Part shown: positions 21,820-31,233 of the stretch, piece by piece
How the letters are laid out: each line of letters opens with the position of its first letter
Position numbering within the stretch: the stretch's first letter is position 1
Assembly (NCBI GenBank): GCA_030621915.1
Contig: JAUXGV010000009.1
Location: 1 to 34,055, forward strand
DNA length: 34,055 nt
Direction: 5' to 3'
DNA from: Flavobacteriaceae bacterium
Lineage (GTDB): Bacteria; Bacteroidota; Bacteroidia; Flavobacteriales; Flavobacteriaceae
Notes under the pieces: generated by a model
What the model was told of the DNA's origin: nothing
What the model saw: the letters and a program-made list of their open reading frames with translations, nothing else
Databases searched by the model: none
Translations under genes and position numbers: made by a program

Positions 21820-22130
21820 TTTTAAATTACAATCAAATGAATCTAAATATATAGATTGGGGAGTAGTGTTAGAACTGACATATTTTTTTAGATTTCGCTT
21901 TTTGAATACTTTGATTATTTTCTGTTAAATTGATAAACTTTTAATAGGATAATAATGAATTAAAATTCATACATTTATAATCGTTAAAATATTTATTTTG
22001 TAATTATAATGTTAACTTTTAAAGATTCAACAAACAAATATTAAATTATTTTAAAGTTGTTAATCCTTTTTATATATTTGCAACAAATTAGGTTTAATTA
22101 CGTTATAAAAATCTATAATAAAGAAATTAT

Positions 22131-22316
22131 ATGGCCAATAAATACCTTAAAGTAATATTTATTACTTCTTTAATATTGAATTCTAGTGCATTATTGGCCG
22201 GAGGAGGGCCTCCACCGCCACCGCCACCGCTACCTATTGATGGTGGTATTATTGGATTATTTTTATTGGCAACTGCATTCGCAATTAAGAAAATAAGAGA
22301 TCATTCTAAAAAATAA
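22131..22316 (+). CDS. Minimal PID-CTERM sorting-domain protein (61 aa)
   Basis: Signal peptide, then GGGPPPPPPPLPIDGGIIGLFLLATAFAIKKIRDHSKK: Pro tract, PIDGG, TM helix, basic tail. Confidence 0.85.
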   Translation: MANKYLKVIFITSLILNSSALLAGGGPPPPPPPLPIDGGIIGLFLLATAFAIKKIRDHSKK

Positions 22317-22907
22317 TTATTGCCTTTTCTCCAAAAGTTTAGCAATATATTTTCCAATTACATCAAATTCCAGATTAACATAATCATTTAATTTAATTTT
22401 ATGGAAATTTGTATTTTCGTAAGTATAAGGGATAATTGCAACGCTAAAACTATTATTTTTTGAATTAACTACAGTCAGACTGATTCCATTGATAGTAATT
22501 GATCCTTTCTCAATGGTTAGATTATTTAGACTGTCATCATATTGGAATGTAAAAATCCAACTTCCCTCAATTTCTTCAATTTTTAAACATTTACCAATTT
22601 GATCAACATGGCCTTGTACGATGTGTCCATCCAATCTTGAACCTAACTTCATGGCTCTTTCTAAATTTATTTTATCATTAATCTTTAAATGACTTAAGTT
22701 AGATTTATCCATAGTTTCCTTAATAGCGGTTACAGTATGTTGGCTGTTATTTAGTTCAACTACTGTTAAGCAAACCCCATTATGAGCCAAACTTTGGTCT
22801 ATTTTAAGTTCTGATGAAATATTACTATTCACTGTAATATGAACATTTTCTCCTTCTGATTTTAAATCAATGACTTGTCCAATTTCTTCTATAATTCCGG
22901 TAAACAT
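22317..22907 (-). CDS. ribE: Riboflavin synthase alpha subunit
   Basis: MFTGIIEEIGQV, NGVCLTV, HIVQGHVDQIG, INGISLTVV duplicated lumazine-binding motifs. Confidence 0.96.
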   Translation of the reverse strand: MFTGIIEEIGQVIDLKSEGENVHITVNSNISSELKIDQSLAHNGVCLTVVELNNSQHTVTAIKETMDKSNLSHLKINDKINLERAMKLGSRLDGHIVQGHVDQIGKCLKIEEIEGSWIFTFQYDDSLNNLTIEKGSITINGISLTVVNSKNNSFSVAIIPYTYENTNFHKIKLNDYVNLEFDVIGKYIAKLLEKRQ

Positions 22908-22995
22908 ATTCTAAATTAAATGATTAAATTTGCCATACTAAAAAGTATGATTGCGATAAAATAATAATCAAAATTAATAATTATTAAGGAGTTGA

Positions 22996-24039
22996 ATGAG
23001 AAAATCTGAAAAAATAAAAGTGGGAATTTCCGTAGGTGATCTAAACGGAATAGGAATTGAAATTATTTTGAAAACATTTCAAGATAACAGGATGTTGGAT
23101 TTCTGTACACCAATAATTTTTGCTTCAACCAAAGCCATAGGATATCACAAAAAAGCATTAAAAAGTAATACGCAGGTTCATGGAATTGAAAACATAAATA
23201 AAGTAATTCATAACAAATTGAATTTATTAAATGTTTGGAAGGAACCTGTCGATTTAGATTTGGGTAAACCAACAAAAGTTTCGGGTAAGTACGCATTTGA
23301 ATCACTTCAAAGAGCTGTGGACTCATTGAATAATGGTGAAATAGATGTTTTGTTGACGGCTCCAATAGATAAGAATAATATTCAATCTGATAATTTCGAT
23401 TTTAGTGGTCATACCGAATTTTTAGAAAACAGGTTAGACGGAGAAAGTTTGATGATTTTAATGACGGATGAATTAAAAATAGGATTGATCACGGGTCACA
23501 TCCCTATTAAAGATGTTGCTGAATCTATTAAACCTGATTTAATTAAAAGAAAAGTTAAAATTATGTTTGATTCCTTAGTGCAGGATTTTAATATTTCAAA
23601 ACCAAAAATAGCCGTATTGGGCTTAAATCCACATTGTGGCGATAAGGGAGTGATAGGGGTTGAAGATGATGAAATTATAAAGCCTACAATAGAAGAAATT
23701 CAAAAAGATGGAAAACTTGTTTATGGTCCTTATGCGGCAGATAGTTTTTTTGGTACCGAAAATTACAAAAAATTTGATGGCGTTCTAGCCATGTATCATG
23801 ATCAAGGGCTGGCACCATTTAAAACGCTTTCATTTGGTAATGGCGTTAATTTTACAGCTGGATTAAGTAAAATTAGAACTTCACCAGATCACGGTACAGC
23901 CTATGAAATAGCAGGTCAGGGAATTGCAAATAATAACTCATTTAAAAAAGCATTATTTAGTGCAATTTCTATTTTTAAAACTCGTGAAGAATATAAGTCA
24001 TTAGTTGAAAATCAATTAATTTCCAGAAAAACAAAATAA
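22996..24039 (+). CDS. pdxA: 4-hydroxythreonine-4-phosphate dehydrogenase
   Basis: VGISVGDLNGIGIEI, FSGHTEFLE, LGLNPHCGDKGVIG, YHDQGLAPFK, RTSPDHGTAYEIAGQG. Confidence 0.96.
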   Translation: MRKSEKIKVGISVGDLNGIGIEIILKTFQDNRMLDFCTPIIFASTKAIGYHKKALKSNTQVHGIENINKVIHNKLNLLNVWKEPVDLDLGKPTKVSGKYAFESLQRAVDSLNNGEIDVLLTAPIDKNNIQSDNFDFSGHTEFLENRLDGESLMILMTDELKIGLITGHIPIKDVAESIKPDLIKRKVKIMFDSLVQDFNISKPKIAVLGLNPHCGDKGVIGVEDDEIIKPTIEEIQKDGKLVYGPYAADSFFGTENYKKFDGVLAMYHDQGLAPFKTLSFGNGVNFTAGLSKIRTSPDHGTAYEIAGQGIANNNSFKKALFSAISIFKTREEYKSLVENQLISRKTK

Positions 24040-24084
24040 AAATAAAATTTATATAAAGATATTTTTTAATAAAGTATAATTGAT

Positions 24085-24092
24085 TAACTTTG
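24085..24092 (+). promoter_or_regulatory. -7 element TAACTTTG upstream of the DUF177 gene
   Basis: Exact TAnnTTTG match, 21 nt before ATG 24113. Confidence 0.5.
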
Positions 24093-24112
24093 CCCGCTCA
24101 AATTTATATTCT

Positions 24113-24649
24113 ATGAAGTTGTTGAAGGAATATGATATATCTTTTTTTGGATTAAAAGAAGGAATACATTATTTCAAATATAAAGTTGAGAACCAGTTCT
24201 TTGAAGCTTTTAATTTTAATGAATATTTAGAGACAAACATTGAAGTAAATGTTGAATTCATTAAGAAAGGTACATTGATTGAACTTAATTTAATGGCTCA
24301 GGGTACGATTAGAGTTGCTTGTGATGTTTCTAACGAGCTTTTTGATCAGCCTGTTAAAAGTGAATTAAGTTTGGTAATAAAGTTTGGCAATGAATATAAT
24401 GATGATAATGAAGAAGTAATAATTATTCCTCATGGAGATCATCAAGTAAATATTGCCCAATTTATCTATGAAATGATTGTTCTGGGGGTTCCTAAAAAAA
24501 AGGTTCACCCGGGAATTGAAAATGGAACCTTGCAATCGCCAGTATTAAAAAAGTTAAAAGAATTAGAACCTAATAAGAGTAAGAATAAAGACACTATTGA
24601 CCCAAGATGGGAAGATTTGAAAAAGTTAATAAAAGATAAAAATAAATAG
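24113..24649 (+). CDS. YceD/DUF177 family protein (ATG at 24113 preferred over the ORF-track start 24080)
   Basis: Position directly 5' of rpm[20 protein letters not shown] and [25 protein letters not shown]-terminal motif; promoter overlaps the longer ORF start. Confidence 0.88.
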   Translation: MKLLKEYDISFFGLKEGIHYFKYKVENQFFEAFNFNEYLETNIEVNVEFIKKGTLIELNLMAQGTIRVACDVSNELFDQPVKSELSLVIKFGNEYNDDNEEVIIIPHGDHQVNIAQFIYEMIVLGVPKKKVHPGIENGTLQSPVLKKLKELEPNKSKNKDTIDPRWEDLKKLIKDKNK

Positions 24650-24651
24650 AG

Positions 24652-24846
24652 ATGGCACATCCTAAAAGAAAAATATCAAAACAAAGAAGAAATAAAAGAA
24701 GAACTCATATTAATGCTGTAGTACCACAAATTGCCAAGGATCCAACAACTGGTGAAGCACATTTGTACCATAGAGCGCATTGGCATGAAGGAAAACTCTA
24801 TTATAGAGGTGAAGTTTTAATTAATACTGAAGAGGCAACCGCTTAG
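24652..24846 (+). CDS. rpmF: 50S ribosomal protein L32
   Basis: [19 protein letters not shown]... ~64 aa, downstream of DUF177. Confidence 0.96.
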   Translation: MAHPKRKISKQRRNKRRTHINAVVPQIAKDPTTGEAHLYHRAHWHEGKLYYRGEVLINTEEATA

Positions 24847-24865
24847 TACTTTTTAGAAAATATTG

Positions 24866-24906
24866 AACCCATTAAGAGATTTCTTTTAATGGGTTTTCTT
24901 TTTTAA
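24866..24906 (+). terminator. Rho-independent terminator of rpmF
   Basis: AACCCATTAA-N10-TTAATGGGTT then TTTCTTTTTT. Confidence 0.88.
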
Positions 24907-24924
24907 TAGTATTGAGTTTTTACT

Positions 24925-24962
24925 AAAAAAGGGTGCTTATTTTTAAATAAGCACCCTTTTTA
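24925..24962. terminator. Bidirectional terminator
   Basis: Perfect 16-bp arms AAAAGGGTGCTTATTT / AAATAAGCACCCTTTT flanked by A/T tracts, between convergent genes. Confidence 0.85.
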
Positions 24963-24988
24963 TAATTTTTAATAAAATCTGATTGAAT

Positions 24989-25411
24989 CTATTTCTGTGT
25001 CAGAACTTCTTCTGTTTCTTTCTCCTTACTAAATGCTATATATTTACCTCTAAATCCTACGGCATGTTCCAACCATAATTTACCAGTATTCAATTTGTTA
25101 ATGTTGTACATATAGGATTCATCGGGATTTTCAGTATTAACTAGTGTTAATATTCTCTGTTTTATTTCACCATTTTCTGATTTTTCCTCAACAATTTTAT
25201 AACTATAGGTATCTAATAATATACCTTCTAAATAATCATAGCATTTGCCATCATCCTTAAATTGCCACTGGGTATTTGGTGAATCACTAAAAGTCCAGGT
25301 TCCCTGAATAAGTTTGTCTTCAAGTTTTTCCTGTGCATTTGTATAGCCGAAAGCCGTGATAAACAGCAGCGAGGCTAATATGGTTTTGATGGTAGTTTTT
25401 GATTTTTTCAT
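24989..25411 (-). CDS. Secreted lipocalin-like small protein (hypothetical); ATG at 25411 preferred
   Basis: Signal peptide KKSKTTIKTILASLLFITAFGYTNAQ; LIQGTWTFSDSPNTQWQFKDDGKCYDY resembles lipocalin-like domains. Confidence 0.65.
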   Translation of the reverse strand: MKKSKTTIKTILASLLFITAFGYTNAQEKLEDKLIQGTWTFSDSPNTQWQFKDDGKCYDYLEGILLDTYSYKIVEEKSENGEIKQRILTLVNTENPDESYMYNINKLNTGKLWLEHAVGFRGKYIAFSKEKETEEVLTQK

Positions 25412-25842
25412 AACAATTTTTTTATGTTCGTACCTTTTATCTATGATAATCAGCAATTTTTATGGTTCAAATGTATTTCAATTTAATCTTAAATAAAATA
25501 GCAAAAATGGGGATTTTTGAAAATACCATGATTGCACTAGTAATAATTTTAGACATATAATGGCTTGAAAACAACCCTTTATTATCAATAATTTCATCAA
25601 AATTTAATTAGTCTTGATTAATCAGTATTCAATGATTTCATATATAACGTTTAATAGTAGCTTTTAATTGTTCTCATCATCTTTAAATAAAGTTAAAATG
25701 AGTTAAAAATTAGAATGTGGATTCATAATCTGATATTCATGGTAATGGAATGTTTTACGTCAAACGAGTTAGTCAATAATTTAAAGATTTATCAATAATC
25801 GTGTTTATCAAATTTTTATCTTTTAAAACACCTATTAATGTG

Positions 25843-25900
25843 TTGATAAAGAAAAGTAGGCTTTCGGACAATTAATTAATAGGTTCGTCCTAAATCATTT
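25843..25900 (+). promoter_or_regulatory. Spaced 58-bp element, copy 1 (TTGATAAA-N10-CTTTCGGACAA-N10-GGTTnnTCCTAAATCATTT)
   Basis: 43/58 identity with copy 2 at 32662-32719 in ungapped alignment; upstream of the 26021 CDS. Confidence 0.7.
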
Positions 25901-26020
25901 GGTTTTAGTAATTTAAAATCGGTTGTTTATAATAGCCATACACAATTGTGGAAAATCATGGTTGTGTTATTGATAAAAGAAACTAATTATATTCTAAGTT
26001 ATTAATTTAAAACATCCAAA

Positions 26021-26500
26021 ATGAAATCAATCAATCGACTTTTAATTTTGACCACCATTGTTTTGTTATCAATGACCAATTCAGCGTGTGATTCGCCAGA
26101 CCCAGATATAATCATTACACTCTATGTAAATACAAAAGAGGTTAAACATTCACAAACTGAAGACTATTGTTATTTATTCTCAGAAGATAGCAATCCGAAA
26201 AATTCGGGAACCGGTAAAAATAATCTTAAAGATTTTTTAACTGAAGTGGAATTAGGAGACAATGTTTTATGGAATGGAATTTCATCAAACGCTCCTGAAA
26301 CTGATATTGTGAAGATTAAACAAATTATACGTATGGAAGGTCCAAAAATTTTTAAGGGAGATCCAAAAGGAAATCGTACGGTTAATGCAAAGACAGTAAA
26401 AGTTACCCCAGGGAACGATAAATATCGCTATATAATACAATTCACGGTTTCAACAAAATCTGGAGTTTTTACGATAGACCCAAAAATGCAAGTGAATTAA
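26021..26500 (+). CDS. Putative lipoprotein, unknown function
   Basis: Signal peptide with lipobox-like SMTNSAC; no family recognised. Confidence 0.65.
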   Translation: MKSINRLLILTTIVLLSMTNSACDSPDPDIIITLYVNTKEVKHSQTEDYCYLFSEDSNPKNSGTGKNNLKDFLTEVELGDNVLWNGISSNAPETDIVKIKQIIRMEGPKIFKGDPKGNRTVNAKTVKVTPGNDKYRYIIQFTVSTKSGVFTIDPKMQVN

Positions 26501-26564
26501 TGGTTTTTAATTGGTAAATTATTGATTCCAAATGGGAAATTCTGTCTTAAAAATCATATTTATA

Positions 26565-28397
26565 ATGAAAAAAGCCTATATATTTCTAGGCTTTTTTCTT
26601 ATTTATATGGGAATTATTCATGGTCAGAATCAACAATTAGCCGATAGTCTTGAATTGCTTTATTCTCAGGGTAATTTTGAAGAGCATAATCGATTAAAAA
26701 TTCTTGAGCAACTTGCCATTAATCAACTGGATCCTGAAAAAAAACTCAGCCGTAGCGATGAACTAATTAGGTTGGCATTGGAAATGGATTCTACATCTTA
26801 TTTGTGGTCTGGATATATACAAAAAGGCACAGCTTATAAAGTTAAAGCCAACTATGATAAATCTTTGGAAAATTATTTCCATGCAGCTGAATACGCCAAT
26901 AATGAACATCTTTATAAAAAAATTGGTGCTATTAACATAACTATTGCTGATGTTTATTCTTTGATGGGAAATCATCATAATGCAGTTGAATACTATCAAA
27001 AATCAATTAACATTCTACGTAAAGAAAATGATTCAATCACCCTGGCAATATCCTTATTGAATACGGGGGAACATTATTTGCAACAGCAAATTCCTGATAT
27101 CGCTATGGTGTATTTTAGGGAATCGGGTCAAATATTCAAGAATATAGATCATAAAATGGGTATAGCATATAATTTGGGAAATATGGGAATGGTTTATTTC
27201 CAGAAAGGGGAAAATGAATTGTCTGAGGATAATCTTAAAGGAGCTATCGAAATACTGAATGAATTAGGTGATTATTCCCCTATTTGTGAGTATCTGATTG
27301 TTATTTCTCAAATTTATCAAAATAGAAAAGATATAAAAGATATAAAAGAATCTATTAATTATGCGAACAGGAGCCTCCAATTATCTCAACAATATGGCCT
27401 AAAGAAACACATTAGTGATGCAAACTTAAAACTTTCTGAATTATACGAACAAGAAGGAATCATATTAGAATCTTTTGAATATTATAAAAACCATATAATT
27501 TATCGAGACAGTGTTAATAATATTGAAACTGTACAGGAAATTGCTGATTTACGTACGGATTTTGAAGTCCAGAAGAAGCAAGATGAAATTGTGTTTTTAG
27601 AAAAGGAAGCTGAAATTTCTGAATTAAGATCTAGGAAGCAGAAAAATATGACCTATGCCTCGGCAATAACTTCAGTTTTGGTTTTATTGCTGGCTTTTAC
27701 CCTGTTTAGACGCTATAACTATATCAAAAAAACCAGTTATATTATACAACAGGAAACGATTAAGTCAGAAAAATTATTATTGAATATTTTGCCTGAAGAA
27801 ACCGCATTGGAATTAAAATTAAATGGAAAGGTACAGGCGAAACAATTTGATTCGGTAAGTGTAATGTTTACAGATTTTAAAGATTTCACCAAACATTCTT
27901 TGAACTTGACTCCGGAAGTTATTGTGAAAAGTGTTGATTTTTATTTTTCAAAATTTGATGAAATTATAGAAAAATATGAATTGGAAAAAATTAAAACTAT
28001 TGGAGATGCCTATATGTGTGCGGGTGGATTGCCATTTCCTAACAAAAATCATTCAAGGCAAATGATAGAAGCTGCTTTTGAAATTTTAGAATTTGTACAA
28101 GAATCAAAAAAAATAACGAATAAAAATATAGCAAATTTTGATGTGCGAATTGGAATTAACACAGGCCCCGTTGTAGCAGGTGTGGTAGGTGTAAAAAAGT
28201 TTGCGTATGATATTTGGGGTGATACAGTTAATGTTGCCTCAAGAATGGAATCTATGTCAACACCTGGAAGGATAAATGTTTCGGAAAACACTTATGAATT
28301 AATTAAAGATACATTTGATTGTGAATATAGGGGTGAAATTGAAGTTAAAAATAAAGGCTTGATGAAGATGTATTTTGTCAATGGAATCAAAACATAA
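26565..28397 (+). CDS. TPR-containing, membrane-anchored class III adenylate/guanylate cyclase
   Basis: Signal/TM N-terminus, several TPR-like repeats (IGAINITIADVYSLMGNHHNAVEYYQKSINI), TM (YASAITSVLVLLLAFTLF), CHD domain VMFTDFKDFT...KIKTIGDAYMC...YDIWGDTVNVASR. Confidence 0.92.
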   Translation: MKKAYIFLGFFLIYMGIIHGQNQQLADSLELLYSQGNFEEHNRLKILEQLAINQLDPEKKLSRSDELIRLALEMDSTSYLWSGYIQKGTAYKVKANYDKSLENYFHAAEYANNEHLYKKIGAINITIADVYSLMGNHHNAVEYYQKSINILRKENDSITLAISLLNTGEHYLQQQIPDIAMVYFRESGQIFKNIDHKMGIAYNLGNMGMVYFQKGENELSEDNLKGAIEILNELGDYSPICEYLIVISQIYQNRKDIKDIKESINYANRSLQLSQQYGLKKHISDANLKLSELYEQEGIILESFEYYKNHIIYRDSVNNIETVQEIADLRTDFEVQKKQDEIVFLEKEAEISELRSRKQKNMTYASAITSVLVLLLAFTLFRRYNYIKKTSYIIQQETIKSEKLLLNILPEETALELKLNGKVQAKQFDSVSVMFTDFKDFTKHSLNLTPEVIVKSVDFYFSKFDEIIEKYELEKIKTIGDAYMCAGGLPFPNKNHSRQMIEAAFEILEFVQESKKITNKNIANFDVRIGINTGPVVAGVVGVKKFAYDIWGDTVNVASRMESMSTPGRINVSENTYELIKDTFDCEYRGEIEVKNKGLMKMYFVNGIKT

Positions 28398-28472
28398 ATG
28401 CTTAATTTTAATGGAAGGTGATGTCAAAGCTAAATATTAATTTGTATATTGTATTAACAACCAATCTAATAT

Positions 28473-29000
28473 ATGATTCAATCTAATAAAGTTATGATAC
28501 AAGACTCCAATAATTATTGGGAACAATTGGAGAGATTAGAGAAATTAATCAGAGCTTCAGAGCTTAAAGCTGGAGTTATTTTTTCCTTTCACAGTTTAAT
28601 TTTAGGGCTTTTTGCGGATAGATTAGAACATTTCAGCCAGTTATTTAGTGCCAATTTGATTCTGATTATTATAGCCATTTTATGGTTGTCGAGCGTATTA
28701 ATTTCTATTTTTTATTGTTTTAAATGTTTTAGGCCTAGAATAGAATTAAAATATGATAGTAATGTTTTTTTCTTTAGAGATGCGGTATATGAATTCGGTA
28801 ATATAAAGGAATACAGTAAAAAATTGATAGAGATTTGTGGTAGTGAAGAAGAACTATTTATTCAATTAAGTCAACAAATTCATGTGGAAAGTAAAATTAT
28901 TGATCAAAAGTTTAAAAGTGTTAACAGTTCAATTAAATTTTTTGGTTTAAGTTTTATTTTCATCATTGCTATTATAATTGTATCACTGGTATATATATAA
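28473..29000 (+). CDS. Two-TM protein resembling the Pycsar effector domain (PycTM / DUF5706)
   Basis: WEQLERLEKLIRASELKAGVIFSFHSLILGLF ... two TM helices ... CFRPRIE ... C-terminal TM; layout and the 'ELKAG'/'RPR' signatures fit PycTM-type domains. Confidence 0.68.
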   Translation: MIQSNKVMIQDSNNYWEQLERLEKLIRASELKAGVIFSFHSLILGLFADRLEHFSQLFSANLILIIIAILWLSSVLISIFYCFKCFRPRIELKYDSNVFFFRDAVYEFGNIKEYSKKLIEICGSEEELFIQLSQQIHVESKIIDQKFKSVNSSIKFFGLSFIFIIAIIIVSLVYI

Positions 29001-29020
29001 GTTAGGAACAAAAGAGTATT

Positions 29021-29605
29021 ATGAAAGGATATAACAAAATACGAAAAGAGATATTGGGAATTTTGCATACAAAATTACCTAAAGGATTATATTATCATGG
29101 ATTACATCATACTCTTGATGTTTTAAAAGTTTGTAATCAATATATAAAAAGAGGAAACTTTGATGATCATACTTCAAAAATCTTAAGATTAGGTGCATTG
29201 CTTCACGACATAGGTTTTACGGTTTCAATTAATGATCATGAGCTGAGGGGAACTGAAATTGCAGAGGAATTGATGACAAAGTATGACTTCTCGGGAAAAG
29301 ATATTGATAGGGTTAGAGGAATTATTATGGCGACTCGTGTACCTCAAAAACCCTTGAATATTTTAGAGGAAATGATATGCGATGCTGATTTGGATTATTT
29401 GGGAAGAAAAGATTTTTATGTTATAAGTAATCAGTTATATAAAGAATTAAAATTTAATTCAGTCTTGTCAACTAAATTAGAATGGGATAAAATTCAAATT
29501 AAATTTTTAGGTGCTCATAAATTCCATACAGATTTTGCCAAGATTTATAGACAACCAGAAATGCAAAACCGGATTGAAGAATTAAAAATGCTGGTTGAGA
29601 AATGA
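29021..29605 (+). CDS. HD-domain phosphohydrolase
   Basis: YHGLHHTLDVL, ALLHDIGFT (HD), NDHELRGTEIAEE, ICDADLDYLGRKDF; resembles the N-terminal HD module of Bacteroidota HD-PycTM fusion proteins. Confidence 0.88.
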   Translation: MKGYNKIRKEILGILHTKLPKGLYYHGLHHTLDVLKVCNQYIKRGNFDDHTSKILRLGALLHDIGFTVSINDHELRGTEIAEELMTKYDFSGKDIDRVRGIIMATRVPQKPLNILEEMICDADLDYLGRKDFYVISNQLYKELKFNSVLSTKLEWDKIQIKFLGAHKFHTDFAKIYRQPEMQNRIEELKMLVEK

Positions 29606-29696
29606 AACTAGGTTTAAAATTAATTAAAAAAACATTTCATATAAATAATATTCTTTAAATAGATATCAATAATTGAACCTATATCTACCAAGTTTT

Positions 29697-30713
29697 ATGA
29701 AAAATAATAATAAAACTCTAGTATTGATCTGTATGTCATTTATATGGTTCGGAATGAATTCTAGAGTATCCGCTCAAAAAACTAAAATCAGAGGTTTTGC
29801 AGATGTTAGTGCTTTTTATCATGATGACAAACTTAGCTTTGGAATTGGCGAATTCGATTTATTTTTTACCTCCGAACTGAGTGATCGAATTTCTTTTTTA
29901 GGTGAAGTAGTATTTAAATATTCCCCACATTCTGAGAGTCATTTTGCTGTAGGTGTTGAGAGAGCTATTATAAATTACAATTATCATGGCAATCATAGTT
30001 TGCTTTTTGGAAAGCACCATACACCTATCAATTATTGGAATGATACTTATCACCATGGTCGTGTTTTTTTTCCTACGATTAATCGTCCAATTTTGTTTTC
30101 TGAAGGCATTATTCCAATTCATACAACTGGAATAGCAGCTCAAGGATTAAATCTTGGAAATTTAAGATTTGGATATAATTTAATGATTGGAAACGGCATA
30201 GGATCTGGAGATTTGGTTGATAATAATAAATATAAAAGCGTGACAGCTGCTGTTCATATCAAGCCTTGGGAAAATTTTCAAGTAGGTGTGTCATTTTATA
30301 ATGATGTTATTTCTGAGGGTGATGAAGATGATGGAGAAATAATAGATGAAAAGGTAAATCAACAAATATTTACGGGGTCAATTGTCTATTTCGGAAATAG
30401 GTTTGAATTTCTTACAGAATCAAGTTTCATTAATAATGAAACCGAAAGTACAGGTAATGTAAAATCACTTGCTGCTTATGTTTATGGTGGAGTGATTATT
30501 AAAGAACAATGGGTGCCATATTTTCGATATGATTATTTATCATATGAAGATGAAGAGCCCTATTTTGATAATGAAGATGTCAACTCTATAATTCTAGGCT
30601 TGAGATATGAAATAAATTATTTAATGGTCGTCAAATTAGAATATCAATATTTAGAACGAGATTTTTCCGGAACCGACAATAGAATAACCGCCCAATTTGC
30701 CATAGGGTTTTAA
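29697..30713 (+). CDS. Porin-like outer-membrane beta-barrel protein
   Basis: Signal peptide ...SRVSAQ, alternating beta-strand pattern, ends FAIGF; ATG at 29697 preferred. Confidence 0.75.
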   Translation: MKNNNKTLVLICMSFIWFGMNSRVSAQKTKIRGFADVSAFYHDDKLSFGIGEFDLFFTSELSDRISFLGEVVFKYSPHSESHFAVGVERAIINYNYHGNHSLLFGKHHTPINYWNDTYHHGRVFFPTINRPILFSEGIIPIHTTGIAAQGLNLGNLRFGYNLMIGNGIGSGDLVDNNKYKSVTAAVHIKPWENFQVGVSFYNDVISEGDEDDGEIIDEKVNQQIFTGSIVYFGNRFEFLTESSFINNETESTGNVKSLAAYVYGGVIIKEQWVPYFRYDYLSYEDEEPYFDNEDVNSIILGLRYEINYLMVVKLEYQYLERDFSGTDNRITAQFAIGF

Positions 30714-30725
30714 TAAATAGAGCTT

Positions 30726-31181
30726 ATGAAAATATTAATTATAAACTTTTCTCTTTTCTTGACTATCATAATGGCCTCAATGAATGGATCTATTATATAT
30801 GGGCAAGAAGTTGAATTGACCATTGTGGGTAATTCGCAATCTGTACCACAAGAAATGGATATGAGTCAGCTAAAATCCGTGTTAAGAGGTGAGCAATTGA
30901 GATGGAATGATGGATCAAAAGTAATTATTGCTTTGATGAAAACAACTACACCCATTGGATCATCTACCTGTGATAAAATATTCAATATGTCAGGTAATCA
31001 GGTTTCAAAATATTTTTTGGCCTTAGTTTTTCAAGGTAAAATGAAAGCGCCAACCTTTTTTGATTCTGTTGACGAATTGGAAAATTTTGTTTCCAAAACC
31101 CCTGGCGCAATTGGTGTCTTGCAAGTTACTGATGATGATGAATTGATAACTATTTCTGTTGATGGTAAAACACAAATCTAA
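30726..31181 (+). CDS. Short PstS-like periplasmic substrate-binding-type protein (~151 aa)
   Basis: MSQLKSVLRGEQLRWNDGSKVIIALMKTTTPIGSSTCDKIF...PGAIGVLQV resembles the PBP-like phosphate-binding fold; signal peptide. Confidence 0.65.
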   Translation: MKILIINFSLFLTIIMASMNGSIIYGQEVELTIVGNSQSVPQEMDMSQLKSVLRGEQLRWNDGSKVIIALMKTTTPIGSSTCDKIFNMSGNQVSKYFLALVFQGKMKAPTFFDSVDELENFVSKTPGAIGVLQVTDDDELITISVDGKTQI

Positions 31182-31233
31182 ATCTCATAATAACAATTAT
31201 GACTATAATTATTAAATTTTCTAGATTGAATAA

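Noticed and set aside
22200-22240. CCACCG/CCGCCA tandem run as a microsatellite
   Set aside because: It encodes the poly-proline tract of the PID-CTERM protein and fits coding constraint.
27325-27352. Short tandem repeat AAAGATAT in the TPR-cyclase (KDIKDIK)
   Set aside because: Two short in-frame units only; no sign of phase variation.
28473-29000. Calling the locus a canonical Pycsar defence system
   Set aside because: The linked cyclases are membrane sensors with adenylate-type Lys/Asp residues, unlike characterised soluble PycC, and no defence-island neighbours (restriction-modification, toxin) are present; only a Pycsar-like effector domain is claimed.
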